Origin: Cohnella rhizoplanae
Lineage (GTDB): Bacteria > Bacillota > Bacilli > Paenibacillales > Paenibacillaceae
Reading direction: 5' to 3'
Assembly (NCBI RefSeq): GCF_948329515.1
Contig: NZ_CAOJCN010000024.1
Coordinates: 1-64,000, forward strand
DNA: 64,000 bases
Below are positions 1 to 8,115 of the stretch, piece after piece. Position 1 is the first letter of the stretch. Each line of letters begins with the position of its first letter. The notes under the pieces are model-generated. The model was not told the origin of the DNA and made no database searches. It was given only the letters and a program-made list of their open reading frames with translations. The position numbers were made by a program, and so were the translations under genes.

Positions 1-30
1 GTCGTGCGCGCATCCTTCTCGATAAACAAC

Positions 31-57
31 AAAAAAGGATTGCCTATTCGGCAATCC
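31..57 (-). terminator. Rho-independent terminator of the tRNA-Asn/tRNA-Ser unit
   Basis: An 8-bp GC-containing stem (GGATTGCC/GGCAATCC) is followed on the minus strand by a run of six T. It lies just downstream of the tRNA-Ser gene and probably ends the two-tRNA transcript. Confidence 0.8.
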
Positions 58-75
58 TTAGTCATGTCACTGAAG

Positions 76-166
76 TGGCGGAGAGAGAGGGATTCGAACC
101 CTCGAGACGCTTGCGCAGTCTAACCCCTTAGCAGAGGGTCCCCTTGAGCCACTTGGGTATCTCTCC
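76..166 (-). tRNA. tRNA-Ser (anticodon GCT)
   Basis: A 91-nt class II tRNA with a long variable arm, read on the minus strand. The acceptor stem GGAGAGA pairs with TCTCTCC, CCA is encoded, and the TTCGAATC T-loop is present. The anticodon loop CTGCTAA gives GCT, which reads AGC/AGU serine codons. It lies 4 nt downstream of tRNA-Asn and is probably co-transcribed with it. Confidence 0.96.
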
Positions 167-170
167 ATAC

Positions 171-246
171 TGGCTCCCCGAACAGGACTCGAACCTGTGA
201 CAACTCGATTAACAGTCGAGTGCTCTACCAACTGAGCTATCAGGGA
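171..246 (-). tRNA. tRNA-Asn (anticodon GTT)
   Basis: A 76-nt tRNA on the minus strand with encoded CCA. The acceptor TCCCTGA pairs with TCGGGGA (one G-U pair), and the anticodon loop CTGTTAA gives GTT. It is the first gene of the short tRNA unit. Confidence 0.96.
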
Positions 247-273
247 ACGTTTTCTTCAAAAGTGACATTGATT

Positions 274-303
274 AATTTATCATATGCCCCCAAATGAAGT
301 CAA
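274..303 (-). promoter_or_regulatory. Sigma-A type promoter for the tRNA-Asn/Ser unit
   Basis: On the minus strand TTGACT is followed after 18 nt by TAAATT, about 28 nt upstream of the tRNA-Asn 5' end. The -35 box has five of six consensus bases and the position suits a tRNA promoter. Confidence 0.6.
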
Positions 304-351
304 GCCTTGCCTGCAATTTTTTTAAAAGAAATTTTGGACGGCTGCTTCTCC

Positions 352-828
352 TCAGGAAGAAGCCGTCTCCACGGCGGCTTCCTCGAGCCGCAGCTTGCCC
401 CGGCAGCGTCCGCAGACGTACTTGCGCGGATCGGTCTTGCGTTTGCGTGGGTATGACATGCCGCAAGCACGGCACACCAAGTGGTAGCGCACCGGCAGGC
501 TGCGCCGCGCCCCAGGGAGCGCCTGGCAGTAGAGCGTCGCCCCGACCTTGTCGAGCAGCGACTTGAACTCGGCGTCGCGGTGACGGTAGCCGCGCCCGAG
601 CAGGTGCAGGTGGTAATGGCACAGCTCGTGCTTGATGATGCGCTCCGTCTCCTCCGCCCCGTTGATCTCGAGCTGATGCGGGCTGATCTCGATATGATGA
701 CTCTTCGTGAAGTAACGGCCTCCGGTCGTCCTCAGCCTGCCGTTGAACGCCGCCTTGTGAAGGAAGGGCCTGCCGAACCACTTGAGCGACACCTCCTCCA
801 CCCATTGCTGCAAATCGCGGTTGTCCAT
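352..828 (-). CDS. SprT-like zinc metalloprotease-family protein
   Basis: A 158-residue SprT-family protein (YdcK in Bacillus). The metalloprotease-type HELCH motif (HExxH) sits near residues 66-70 and is followed by a histidine-rich stretch (HYHLHLLGRGYRH). Two CxxC pairs near the C terminus (CRAC and CGRC) form a probable zinc ribbon. The family is related to the protease domain of Spartan, but the function of the short bacterial members is not settled. cmpA lies nearby, as in Bacillus, although here it is on the opposite strand with a small gene between. No strong SD is seen before this ATG, so the start could be slightly wrong. Confidence 0.85.
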   Translation of the reverse strand: MDNRDLQQWVEEVSLKWFGRPFLHKAAFNGRLRTTGGRYFTKSHHIEISPHQLEINGAEETERIIKHELCHYHLHLLGRGYRHRDAEFKSLLDKVGATLYCQALPGARRSLPVRYHLVCRACGMSYPRKRKTDPRKYVCGRCRGKLRLEEAAVETASS

Positions 829-860
829 TGACGCGGAGCCTGCCTTCCTGAATGAGCCTT

Positions 861-909
861 ATTCTACTTGAATTGTAGCCTCGGGTTGGGCTACACTGTC
901 AAGTAGAAT
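861..909. repeat. Nested perfect inverted repeat between divergent genes
   Basis: ATTCTACTTGA at 861-871 is perfectly mirrored by TCAAGTAGAAT at 899-909. Inside it a second stem (TGTAGCC and GGGCTACA) closes a small loop. It lies between the sprT-like gene (minus) and the small unknown gene (plus) and has no T tract after it, so it looks more like an operator or 5'-UTR structure than a terminator. Confidence 0.75.
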
Positions 910-934
910 TTGCCGAGGGGAGACCAGCTGACCC

Positions 935-1291
935 ATGCCCGACATGACCCACGTATTGCTGCAACGCGCGGACGGAAGCCTATTATTCGTCGAAATGCCC
1001 GCTTCCCACGCCTATCAGCTAAGCGCCCTGAACCTGAGGCTGCACAAGGAGCTGTCCAAGCTGACGGCGGACAACGTGCCCGCGCTCCCGAGAGCCGTCG
1101 CCGAGGTCGGCCGGCTGGAACTGCTGGAAGGCGCTGCCGAGCGGATCGGCGGCATGGCCTATGTCAACGAGCTCGAGGCGTCCTTCGCAGCCGTGCGCGA
1201 GAGCGCGTATCCGCTCGTCTCGCTGCTGACGGAGATCCGCGCCCTTCAGGCTCAGCTCGAGCAGTGGTACGAGGAAGAAGGCCTCCTCTAA
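935..1291 (+). CDS. Small hypothetical protein, leucine/glutamate-rich
   Basis: 118 residues with no motif I recognise. After a short beta-like N terminus (HVLLQRADGSLLFVEMP) the rest looks helical and rich in Leu, Ala and Glu, ending in a possible coiled coil (residues about 90-116). There is no signal peptide or membrane segment. A GGGGAG sequence lies 12 nt before the ATG, a rather long spacing, so the next in-frame ATG (944) is possible. It sits between the hairpin at 861-909 and cmpA on the same strand. The typical codon bias and good SD make it a probable real gene, but its function is unknown. Confidence 0.65.
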   Translation: MPDMTHVLLQRADGSLLFVEMPASHAYQLSALNLRLHKELSKLTADNVPALPRAVAEVGRLELLEGAAERIGGMAYVNELEASFAAVRESAYPLVSLLTEIRALQAQLEQWYEEEGLL

Positions 1292-1412
1292 CCGTACTTA
1301 TTCGACGGGCAGCCCAATTTTTGCCCCGATTCCGCGAATCGGACCTGCACGGTCCGCCGTCCCTCTCCATAAGGTATTAGTACAGCATGACAGTGGAGGA
1401 GGACGACGGCTT

Positions 1413-1550
1413 ATGCCGCAATGGCTGTGCAATCAGATGATGAGGGCTTACCAGAAGAAGGACCGCCGCCAGATCAAGATGCTGAACGACTGCTGGTTTT
1501 TCTACTATCGCCAGCCCGCGAAGGATGCGGCCGCGAGTCCCCGTCCTTAA
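1413..1550 (+). CDS. cmpA: Cortex morphogenetic protein CmpA
   Basis: A 45-residue ORF starting MPQWLCNQMMRAYQKKD, with the family pattern of an N-terminal PxWL, a central KKD..QIK(M/L)LN segment and an aromatic CWFFYYR tail. In Bacillus subtilis CmpA is a small sporulation protein of the mother cell that acts with ClpXP in quality control of spore-coat/cortex assembly. The Bacillus protein is 37 residues; this one has a few extra C-terminal residues (KDAAASPRP). A strong GGAGGAGG SD lies about 10 nt upstream of the ATG. Nearness to the SprT-like gene supports the call. It is easily missed because of its size. Confidence 0.88.
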   Translation: MPQWLCNQMMRAYQKKDRRQIKMLNDCWFFYYRQPAKDAAASPRP

Positions 1551-1590
1551 TCGACCGTCCACGGCTTGACTCATACGCATATCTACAAGA

Positions 1591-1643
1591 ACAGCCGCCC
1601 CGAATGCGGTCGCAGCATGCTGCGGCGCATCCGGGGCGGCTGT
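1591..1643. terminator. Large GC hairpin between convergent cmpA and tex
   Basis: A long, almost fully paired hairpin: ACAGCCGCCCCG pairs with CGGGGCGGCTGT, and two inner stems (ATGCG/CGCAT and CGCAG/CTGCG) continue it. It lies between the converging ends of cmpA and tex and is a likely bidirectional terminator. Neither side has a real T run, so termination efficiency is uncertain. Confidence 0.6.
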
Positions 1644-1652
1644 CTCTGGATA

Positions 1653-3842
1653 TCAGGCTTCGGCGGGCCCCTTCATCGTCAGGCTGACTCGCCCCTTCTT
1701 CAGATCCGTCCCCATCACCCATACCTTGACCGTATCCCCCACGGCGACGACCTCGGTGGGATGCTTCACGAACCGGTTGCTGATCTGGGAGATGTGCACG
1801 AGCCCGTCGTTCTTGATGCCGATGTCGACGAAGGCTCCGAAGTCCACGACGTTGCGGACCGTGCCGGTCAGCTCCATCCCCGGCTTGAGGTCCTCGATAT
1901 CGAGCACGTCCGTATGGAAAATCGGCTGCGGCAGCTCGTCCCTCGGATCCCGCCCGGGCCGCTGCAGGCTGTCCAGGATGTCGCGCAGGGTCGGCACCCC
2001 GACGCCCAGCTCCGCGGCCGTCTCGGCGACGTTCACGCCGCGCAGGCGCTCCTTGACGTCGTTATCCCCCAAGCGCTCCAGCTTCAGGCCAAGCGCCTTG
2101 AACAGCTTGTCCACGACGCCGTAGGACTCCGGATGGATCGGCGTACGGTCCAGCGGATGCTTGCCATCGGAGATGCGCAGGAAGCCCGCGCATTGCTCGA
2201 ACGCCTTGGCGCCGAGCCGCGGCACCTTCTGCAGCTGCTTGCGGTCGGTGAACTTGCCGTTCTCCTCCCGCGCCTTGACGATATTCTTGGCCAGCGTGGC
2301 ATTGATCCCGGACACGTACGAGAGCAGCGACGGCGAGGCCGTGTTCACGTCGACGCCGACGTGGTTGACCGCCGACTCCACGACGCCCCCGAGGCTCTCG
2401 TCCAGCCGCTTCTGCGACACGTCGTGCTGGTACTGTCCGACGCCGATCGCCTTGGGCTCGATCTTCACGAGCTCCGCGAGCGGGTCCTGCAGGCGCCGCG
2501 CGATCGACACCGCGCTGCGCTCGGCGACGTCCAGATCCGGGAACTCTTCCTGCGCGAGCTTGGACGCCGAGTACACGCTGGCTCCCGCCTCATTGACGAT
2601 CAAGTACTGCAGACCGCGCTCCGGCATCCCCTTGATGACGGCTACCACGAACTGCTCCGTCTCCCGCGAGGCGGTGCCGTTGCCGACGACGATAAGCGTC
2701 ACGCCGTACTGCTCGATCAGCCTGCGGAACAGCGCCTCGGCCTCCGCCTTCTTGTTGTGCGGCGGCGTCGGATAAGAGACGGCCACCTCCATCAGCTTGC
2801 CCGTATCGTCCACCACGGCGAGCTTGCAGCCGGTCCGGAACGCCGGATCGACGCCCAGCACGACCTGCCCCTTCACCGGCGGCTGCAGCAGCAGATTGCG
2901 CAGGTTCTCGGAGAAGATCGAGATCGCGTGCTCCTCCGCCTTCTCCGTCAACTCGCCCCGCAGCTCGCGCTCGATCGACGGGGCGACCAGCCGCTTGTAG
3001 GCATCCTCGGCCGCCGCGGCGAGCGCGTCGCGGGCCGGCGACGGCCCTCGCAACGTACGCCTGTGCAGCTCGGCTACGATGCGCTCGGACGGCACCTCGA
3101 GGCCCACGTTCAGCACGTCCTCGCGCTCGCCGCGGTTGATCGCCAGCACCCGGTGCGGCGGCAGCCGCTTCACAGGCTCGCTGTATTTGTAATACATCTC
3201 GTATACGGATTCGGCCTCGGCGTTCTTCGCCTTGCTCTGCAGCACGCCCTGGTCCCACGTGAAGCGCCGCACCCACTTGCGGATGTCCGCATCGTCCGCG
3301 ATGCCCTCGGCCACGATGTCCATGGCGCCTTGGATCGCTTCCTCCGCGCTGCCTACGCCCTTGGCGACGTCGACATAGCGCGCGGCCTCGCGCTGCAGGT
3401 CGCCCTGCCTCGGCTGCGACAGCAGCCAGCTCGCCAGCGGCTCGAGGCCCCGCTCCTTGGCGACGCTCGCTCTCGTCTTGCGCTTTTGCCGATACGGCCT
3501 GTACAGGTCCTCGAGCTCCTGCAGCTTGACCGATGCGCCGATCGCCGCCGACAGCTCCGGCGTCAGCTTGCCCTGCTCGTCGATCAGGCGGAGCACCTCG
3601 CCCTTGCGGTCCTCCAGCTGCTTGAGATAACCGCGCCGCTCCTCGATCGCCCGCAGCGCGTTCTCGTCGAGCTCGCCGGTCATCTCCTTGCGGTAGCGGG
3701 CGATGAACGGGATCGTGTTGCCCTCGTCGAGCAGTCCCGCCACCGTGCGCACCTGCGCCGGCTTGAGGCCCAGCTCGGACGCGATCTGCGAGATCATACG
3801 CTCCGCCGCCCGCTTGACGTCCGGCAATGTCGCTTCATTCAT
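1653..3842 (-). CDS. tex: Tex-family RNA-binding transcription accessory protein
   Basis: 729 residues, the normal length for Tex (YdcI in Bacillus). Visible parts are an N-terminal helical region with the conserved TIPFIARYRKE motif (about residues 43-54), a YqgF/RNase-H-like domain (VLGVDPAFRTGCKLAVVDD, about 340-360), a helix-hairpin-helix part (SGINATLAKNIVKAREENG, about 510-530), and a C-terminal S1 RNA-binding domain (GTVRNVVDFGAFVDIG...DGLVHISQIS, about 655-725). Tex proteins bind RNA and associate with the transcription machinery; their exact cellular role is unresolved. A GAGGGAG SD lies 10 nt before the ATG. A TetR gene lies upstream on the same strand across an 81-nt gap. Confidence 0.95.
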   Translation of the reverse strand: MNEATLPDVKRAAERMISQIASELGLKPAQVRTVAGLLDEGNTIPFIARYRKEMTGELDENALRAIEERRGYLKQLEDRKGEVLRLIDEQGKLTPELSAAIGASVKLQELEDLYRPYRQKRKTRASVAKERGLEPLASWLLSQPRQGDLQREAARYVDVAKGVGSAEEAIQGAMDIVAEGIADDADIRKWVRRFTWDQGVLQSKAKNAEAESVYEMYYKYSEPVKRLPPHRVLAINRGEREDVLNVGLEVPSERIVAELHRRTLRGPSPARDALAAAAEDAYKRLVAPSIERELRGELTEKAEEHAISIFSENLRNLLLQPPVKGQVVLGVDPAFRTGCKLAVVDDTGKLMEVAVSYPTPPHNKKAEAEALFRRLIEQYGVTLIVVGNGTASRETEQFVVAVIKGMPERGLQYLIVNEAGASVYSASKLAQEEFPDLDVAERSAVSIARRLQDPLAELVKIEPKAIGVGQYQHDVSQKRLDESLGGVVESAVNHVGVDVNTASPSLLSYVSGINATLAKNIVKAREENGKFTDRKQLQKVPRLGAKAFEQCAGFLRISDGKHPLDRTPIHPESYGVVDKLFKALGLKLERLGDNDVKERLRGVNVAETAAELGVGVPTLRDILDSLQRPGRDPRDELPQPIFHTDVLDIEDLKPGMELTGTVRNVVDFGAFVDIGIKNDGLVHISQISNRFVKHPTEVVAVGDTVKVWVMGTDLKKGRVSLTMKGPAEA

Positions 3843-3923
3843 GGTACGTTAGCTCCCTCTGATCATGTCTTCTCCCATCATAACAAAAGACACTTCCGGC
3901 AGGAAGCGTCCATGGTATGCGCG

Positions 3924-4538
3924 CTATTGCGCGATGGCGGGCCGATCCGTGTCCGGACAGCCCAGCGCCGAGAGCGCGAAGACGGTCAGATCCTCGCAGA
4001 GCCGCTCCGCGTCCGGTACGGGCTCGGACAGCACCGGATCGAAGAAGCTGAATTCGCGCCGGTACATAAGGCCGCCCCAAAGATAGAGAAACGCGCTGTC
4101 CAGCGACCGGTAATGATACACGCCGCGCCGCCTGCCCTCTTCGAGCAGCGCCCTGATCTTTTCCCATACCGGCACCAGATACTCCCGGATGAAATCGCGC
4201 CTGCACGACTCGTTGCCGATCTCGTTCTGGATGACGCGGATCAGGTCCGGGTCCTGGGACTGGAACTTCACGATCTCCCGGATCACGACCTTAAGCCCGG
4301 CCACCGGCTCCATCGGCGCCGCGATCGTCTCCCGGACCAGCTCGATCGGAAAAAACTCGTCCATCAGCGCTTCGAAAAGCTTGTCCTTGCCTTGAAAATA
4401 ATAAGAAACGAGCGCCGGATTCGTGTCCGACTCGATCCCGATCGCCCGTACCGTCGTCCCGTCAAAGCCCTGCCTCGCGAACAGCCGCTTGGCGGCCAGC
4501 AGGATACGCATCCTTGCATCCAGTCCGTAGGTCCCCAT
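3924..4538 (-). CDS. TetR/AcrR family transcriptional regulator
   Basis: 204 residues. The N-terminal helix-turn-helix is typical of TetR (RILLAAKRLFARQGFDGTTV, then SYYFQGKDKLFEAL, about residues 9-57). The C-terminal ligand-binding half is helical and includes QNEIGNES and an FSFFDPVL segment. The HTH variant 'NPALVSYYFQGKDKLF' resembles CecR/RutR-like regulators that sense small hydrophobic compounds, but the ligand cannot be read from sequence. An SD (GGAGGG) lies close to the ATG. It sits between ndoA and tex on the same strand; no drug-transporter partner is adjacent, so its target is unknown. Confidence 0.9.
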   Translation of the reverse strand: MGTYGLDARMRILLAAKRLFARQGFDGTTVRAIGIESDTNPALVSYYFQGKDKLFEALMDEFFPIELVRETIAAPMEPVAGLKVVIREIVKFQSQDPDLIRVIQNEIGNESCRRDFIREYLVPVWEKIRALLEEGRRRGVYHYRSLDSAFLYLWGGLMYRREFSFFDPVLSEPVPDAERLCEDLTVFALSALGCPDTDRPAIAQ

Positions 4539-4650
4539 GATCCCTCCACGCCTGGGAAGCTTTAGTGCTTCACCGCATTATCTCTATTATGCACGAAAGG
4601 AATACAGCGAGGCAAGCGCGCATTTGTCGAAAATGTGGAAGTTTTTGCAC

Positions 4651-4686
4651 AAAAAAAGAACGGTCCCTAGTGATAAGGAACCATTC
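4651..4686 (-). terminator. Terminator after ndoA
   Basis: On the minus strand GAATGGTTCC pairs with GGGACCGTTC (10 bp, including G-U pairs) and is followed by seven T. It begins 3 nt after the ndoA stop and would end the antitoxin-toxin transcript. Confidence 0.85.
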
Positions 4687-4688
4687 TC

Positions 4689-5039
4689 TCAAAAATCGAT
4701 CAAGCCCACGCTGATCAGCAGCGCCTCGTCCACCTTGCGCATCATTTCCTCGTCCAAGTGCGTAATCTTGTCCGTAAGCCGCTGCTTGTCGATCGTGCGG
4801 ATCTGCTCCAGCAGCACGACCGAATCCCGCTCCATTCCGTGCTCCTTGGCTTCGATCTCCACATGCGTCGGGAGCTTCGCCTTCTGGATCTGCGCCGTGA
4901 TCGCGGCGACGATGACCGTCGGGCTGAACCGGTTGCCGATATCGTTCTGAATGACAAGTACAGGACGTACGCCGCCCTGTTCGGACCCTACGACAGGCGA
5001 GAGGTCCGCATAGAACACATCCCCGCGTTTGACGATCAA
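4689..5039 (-). CDS. ndoA: Type II toxin EndoA (MazF-family mRNA interferase)
   Basis: 116 residues, almost identical in layout to Bacillus EndoA/YdcE. It starts MIVKRGDVFYADLSPVVGSEQGG, the signature of the PemK/MazF fold, and contains RPVLVIQND and the conserved SPTVIVAAITAQ. EndoA cleaves single-stranded mRNA at a short U-rich pentamer (UACAU in Bacillus). The gene follows its antitoxin with only 3 nt between, the usual order, so the two proteins are co-produced and form an inactive complex. Upstream alr and the YdcC-like gene give the same neighbourhood as in Bacillus, which supports a chromosomal, stably inherited toxin rather than a mobile one. Confidence 0.96.
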   Translation of the reverse strand: MIVKRGDVFYADLSPVVGSEQGGVRPVLVIQNDIGNRFSPTVIVAAITAQIQKAKLPTHVEIEAKEHGMERDSVVLLEQIRTIDKQRLTDKITHLDEEMMRKVDEALLISVGLIDF

Positions 5040-5042
5040 TCG

Positions 5043-5324
5043 CTACACCCCGCTCACGAGCCGGCCGAGCGTGCTCTCGGCGTCTTCCTCTGCATGGAAG
5101 GCTTCGGACGCCATGTTCAGATTAATCTTGGCCATCTCCAGGTATCCCCGCTGCATCGCGTCGCGGATCAGGCGTCTCTTTCTGTCGACCAGGTACTGCT
5201 TCATAGCCTGGCGGACGACCTCGCTGCGATTGGAATTCTCGTTCGCCGCGACATAGTCCACCTCGCGCAGCAGCTGATCGGGAAGACTGATCATAATCCG
5301 CTTCGTATTGTGCAAATTGGCCAC
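5043..5324 (-). CDS. ndoAI: Antitoxin EndoAI (ribbon-helix-helix)
   Basis: 93 residues. The N terminus (NTKRIMISLPDQLLREVD, then NRSEVVRQAMKQYL) is a ribbon-helix-helix DNA-binding domain of the CopG/MetJ type. The acidic C-terminal tail (AEEDAESTLGRLVSGV) is the part that in the Bacillus protein occupies the toxin's active site. It binds and inhibits EndoA; autoregulation through the RHH domain is possible. The start is GTG (position 5324) with a GGGGGTG SD about 8 nt upstream. A small inverted repeat (CCGTTC/GAACGG, 5374-5388) lies 50 nt upstream and could be part of its control region. Confidence 0.94.
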   Translation of the reverse strand: MANLHNTKRIMISLPDQLLREVDYVAANENSNRSEVVRQAMKQYLVDRKRRLIRDAMQRGYLEMAKINLNMASEAFHAEEDAESTLGRLVSGV

Positions 5325-5448
5325 CGAACACGCACCCCCAAAAAATATCCATGCTGCAATAATTTCCAGTATCCCGTTCCCCGAACGGAAATATACGACT
5401 CTTCATACCATTCGCGCCGCCCGCGTTTCATTCCTGCTTGACGGCGTT

Positions 5449-5472
5449 AAAAGTTGCCGGCGCGCCGCCGGC
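5449..5472 (-). terminator. Possible weak terminator after alr
   Basis: GCCGGC repeated as an inverted pair around a 5-nt loop directly follows the alr stop on the minus strand, with AACTTTT after it. The stem is short and the T run poor, so read-through into ndoAI is likely. Confidence 0.35.
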
Positions 5473-5475
5473 CGT

Positions 5476-6660
5476 CTATGCCTGCAGCAGCGGGTTGACT
5501 ACGCTGACGATCTCGCCGCCGCTGACGTACACTCTCGGTACGCGGGCCGCGACCATGCAGGTCACCTCGTAGTTGATCGTGCCGAGCTTGGCGGCGAGCT
5601 CTTCGACCGGCAGCACCGCCTCGCCCTGTCGGCCGAACAGCACGACCTCCTCGTCCGGCGCCCAGGCCGGCTCTTCGCCGGACGGGGCATCCTCCAGCCG
5701 GACCATGCATTGGTCCATGCAGATGGAGCCCACGACGGGATGCCGCCGGCCTCTCGCCAGCACCTCGGCCTTGCCGGACAGCATCCGGCTGAAGCCGTCC
5801 GCGTATCCGACCGGCAGCGTGCCGATCGACTCGCGCTTCTCGGTGAAGTACCGCGTGCCGTAGCTGATGCCCTCGCCCGCGGCCAGCGTCTTGACGTGGG
5901 CGAGCCGCGTGCGCAGCGACATGACGGGCGCGAGCGGGATCTCGCCCTGCCTGACCTCGTCGCTCGGATACAGGCCGTACATGCCGATGCCGAGCCGCAG
6001 CATCCCGCCCACCTGAGGCGGCAAGTCGATGCCGGCCGCGGTATTGCCCGCGTGGATGATCTCCACGGGCAGCGAAGCGCGCCGCACATAGTCGACGACC
6101 GAGGCGAAGCGCTCGGCCTGCATCATCGTGTACGACTTGTTGCTCTCGTCCGCCTTCGCGTAATGCGTATACATGCCTTCGACCGCCAGCTGCGGCAGCT
6201 TGAAGGCTCTCTCCAGAAAACGCTCGGCCGAGGGTCCGGGCAATAGGCCCAGCCTGCCCATGCCGGAGTCGATCTTCACGTGCGCTTGCAGTTTCGCCCC
6301 TTTTACGGGCATTCGTTCGATCGCGTCAAGTTGATCCTCGCGATACAGCGTCACGGCGATGCCGCGCTCGCGAGCGACCGGAAATGCGGCGGACGGCGTC
6401 AGGCCCAGCACGAGCAAGGGCGTATCGATGCCCGCGTCGCGCAGCTGCAGCGCTTCGTCCAGGAAGGCGACGCCGAGATAGTCCGCGCCCGCTTCCGCCG
6501 CGGTGCGCGCGGACCATACCGCGCCATGGCCGTATGCGTTGGCCTTCACCGAGGCGAGCAGCCTCATGCCCGGCGCGAGCCGCGACCTGAAGCCGGATAC
6601 GTTGGCGCGCAGCGCGTCCAGCGAGATCACGGCAGCGGTCGGCCTGTAATACCCTTCCAC
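5476..6660 (-). CDS. alr: Alanine racemase
   Basis: 394 residues, the normal length. This PLP enzyme interconverts L- and D-alanine and supplies D-alanine for peptidoglycan. The PLP lysine lies in SVKANAYGHGA (about residue 39), and the PLP-phosphate-contact region HAGNTAA(G)ID and the catalytic tyrosine region (GISYGTRYFTEK, about residue 265) are present. The start is GTG at 6660 with an AGGTGA SD 5 nt upstream. The neighbours are a YdcC-like lipoprotein upstream and ndoAI/ndoA downstream, as in Bacillus. A DNA terminator separates it from the upstream gene, so it probably has its own promoter in 6661-6784. Confidence 0.96.
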   Translation of the reverse strand: MEGYYRPTAAVISLDALRANVSGFRSRLAPGMRLLASVKANAYGHGAVWSARTAAEAGADYLGVAFLDEALQLRDAGIDTPLLVLGLTPSAAFPVARERGIAVTLYREDQLDAIERMPVKGAKLQAHVKIDSGMGRLGLLPGPSAERFLERAFKLPQLAVEGMYTHYAKADESNKSYTMMQAERFASVVDYVRRASLPVEIIHAGNTAAGIDLPPQVGGMLRLGIGMYGLYPSDEVRQGEIPLAPVMSLRTRLAHVKTLAAGEGISYGTRYFTEKRESIGTLPVGYADGFSRMLSGKAEVLARGRRHPVVGSICMDQCMVRLEDAPSGEEPAWAPDEEVVLFGRQGEAVLPVEELAAKLGTINYEVTCMVAARVPRVYVSGGEIVSVVNPLLQA

Positions 6661-6784
6661 TCACGTCACCTACTTCTGCCAGTAAACCAGCCTGCTATCC
6701 TAATAAGGTAATGTTACCGGGCGCGGGCCCAACTGTCAACGCAAGAGCGGCAGCCAATGCTTGGCTATCCCTCTCTCCGATGCC

Positions 6785-6807
6785 AAAAAGCCGGTCCTGG
6801 GACCGGC
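6785..6807 (-). terminator. Terminator after the YdcC-like gene
   Basis: A perfect 8-bp stem (GCCGGTCC/GGACCGGC) with a 2-nt centre is followed on the minus strand by five T. It separates the YdcC-like gene from alr. Confidence 0.85.
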
Positions 6808-6831
6808 CTTCGGGCAGCTGAAGCACGATAA

Positions 6832-7974
6832 TTATTTTCCGGATTGGTCGACGAGCGCTTGCGCGACGCGAACCATCTCCTCCTGCGGCAGGTCCACCGT
6901 CGTCAGGCGGTAGTCCACGCCGTCGTACGTCCAGGACAGCGACTGCGTGTCGTCCTCGGCGAGGAAGCCGACGGTGAAGCCGAGGTCGAGCGCCTTGGCT
7001 TCCGCCTGCGTCGAGACGGCGCGATCCTTGGACTGCGACTCGATGATCGAGAAATCGTACGTGCCGCTATAGCGCAGCATGACGCCTTGCTCCCCGTCGC
7101 CGAGCTGCACGTCGAACGGCGCTTCCACCTGCGTGACGCCCTGCGGCAGCATGAGCGGATCCGGCTCGATGGCGGCCATCTCGACGGCTGGTTCGTCGGC
7201 AGTGCCGTCCGTGCCGTCGGTACCGTCCGCAGGATTGGCGGTCGCCGGATCGGCGTCCGTACCGGCCGTGCCGTTCGCGTCCGGCGAGGCTCCGGCGTCC
7301 GGCAGCGCGCCGGTCGTGCTAGCGTCGTCCTTCGGCGTGGCGAGATTTTGCTGCATGTCGAACGCGGACTTCTCGAACTTTTTGCCGAATTCGAAGCTGT
7401 CGAACTTCACGTCCACCAGCACGTTCGAGTTCGTGTCGGTCACCTCGACCAGCTGCGGCGAATAATCGTTCTTGTCGAGCCAGATCTTCTGACGGGCGAA
7501 CGAGCCGTTCTGGTAATTGCCCGCCATGACGTTGAAGACGTACGAGTCCTTCTCCGCCGCGAACTGGCGCGAGTTGTCGACCGTGATGCTGTGCAGCAGC
7601 GTCTGGAGGAGGTACACTTGGCCCTGGTTGTCCGGCCAGTCGCTCTGGAAGCGATAGCTCTTGTTCAAGCTCGGCGTCAGGACGAACACGCCGTCGTCGT
7701 TGCGGAGCACGATCTGCGTCACGTCGCGGCTCGCGCTGGTGAGCGCGACGCGATAATAATTAGGCTTCTGGTACCACACCTCGACCTTGTACGCCTGAGG
7801 CTGCTGTCCGGTATGCAGCGTCATGATGCCGCTGCCCTGGTAACTGTCCATCTTGTCCGACAACTTGCTCAGATCCTTCACGACCGAATCGGCGTTCTTG
7901 CCCGCGCCGCATCCCGACAGCAACGTCGCGATGAGCACCACGGCAGCCGCGATCCACGGCAGCTTGCGAAGCAT
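6832..7974 (-). CDS. YdcC/LolA-like outer-envelope lipoprotein
   Basis: About 380 residues. The chosen ATG (7974) gives MLRKLPWIAAAVVLIATLL then SGCG, a lipoprotein signal with the cysteine near residue 22; GAGGGG lies 8 nt upstream. An ATG at 8013 would add 13 residues and is less well placed. The body (KLDKMDSYQGSGIMTL...QAYKVEVWYQKPNYYRV) resembles the LolA/RseB-like fold of Bacillus YdcC and the Clostridium germination lipoprotein GerS, so a spore-envelope role is possible but inferred. An acidic Asp/Ala/Thr-rich linker (about residues 228-270, repeats of DGTDGT) splits the LolA-like half from a C-terminal domain (about 275-380), an extra part that shorter family members may lack. Confidence 0.82.
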   Translation of the reverse strand: MLRKLPWIAAAVVLIATLLSGCGAGKNADSVVKDLSKLSDKMDSYQGSGIMTLHTGQQPQAYKVEVWYQKPNYYRVALTSASRDVTQIVLRNDDGVFVLTPSLNKSYRFQSDWPDNQGQVYLLQTLLHSITVDNSRQFAAEKDSYVFNVMAGNYQNGSFARQKIWLDKNDYSPQLVEVTDTNSNVLVDVKFDSFEFGKKFEKSAFDMQQNLATPKDDASTTGALPDAGASPDANGTAGTDADPATANPADGTDGTDGTADEPAVEMAAIEPDPLMLPQGVTQVEAPFDVQLGDGEQGVMLRYSGTYDFSIIESQSKDRAVSTQAEAKALDLGFTVGFLAEDDTQSLSWTYDGVDYRLTTVDLPQEEMVRVAQALVDQSGK

Positions 7975-8115
7975 CACATCAACCCCTCTGCGATTGGTTA
8001 GTCCATGCTTCATTCCTATGAAGGGACTTGACCAAATATGCGGACGAGATTGACGAGCTCGGGCGATATATCGAACGGATGACCATGCGTGTCTACATTT
8101 TCTTACTATATAAAG

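Noticed and set aside
3843..3923. A promoter for tex in the gap after the TetR gene
   Set aside because: No -10/-35 pair with acceptable spacing was seen.
1566..4565. A 999-codon plus-strand open frame across tex
   Set aside because: It is antisense to the well-supported tex gene; long open antisense frames are common at this GC content, and its translation is Arg/Leu/Asp-rich with no family match.
8014..8115. A terminator after thrS
   Set aside because: No hairpin with a T tract was visible; read-through into the YdcC-like gene is possible.
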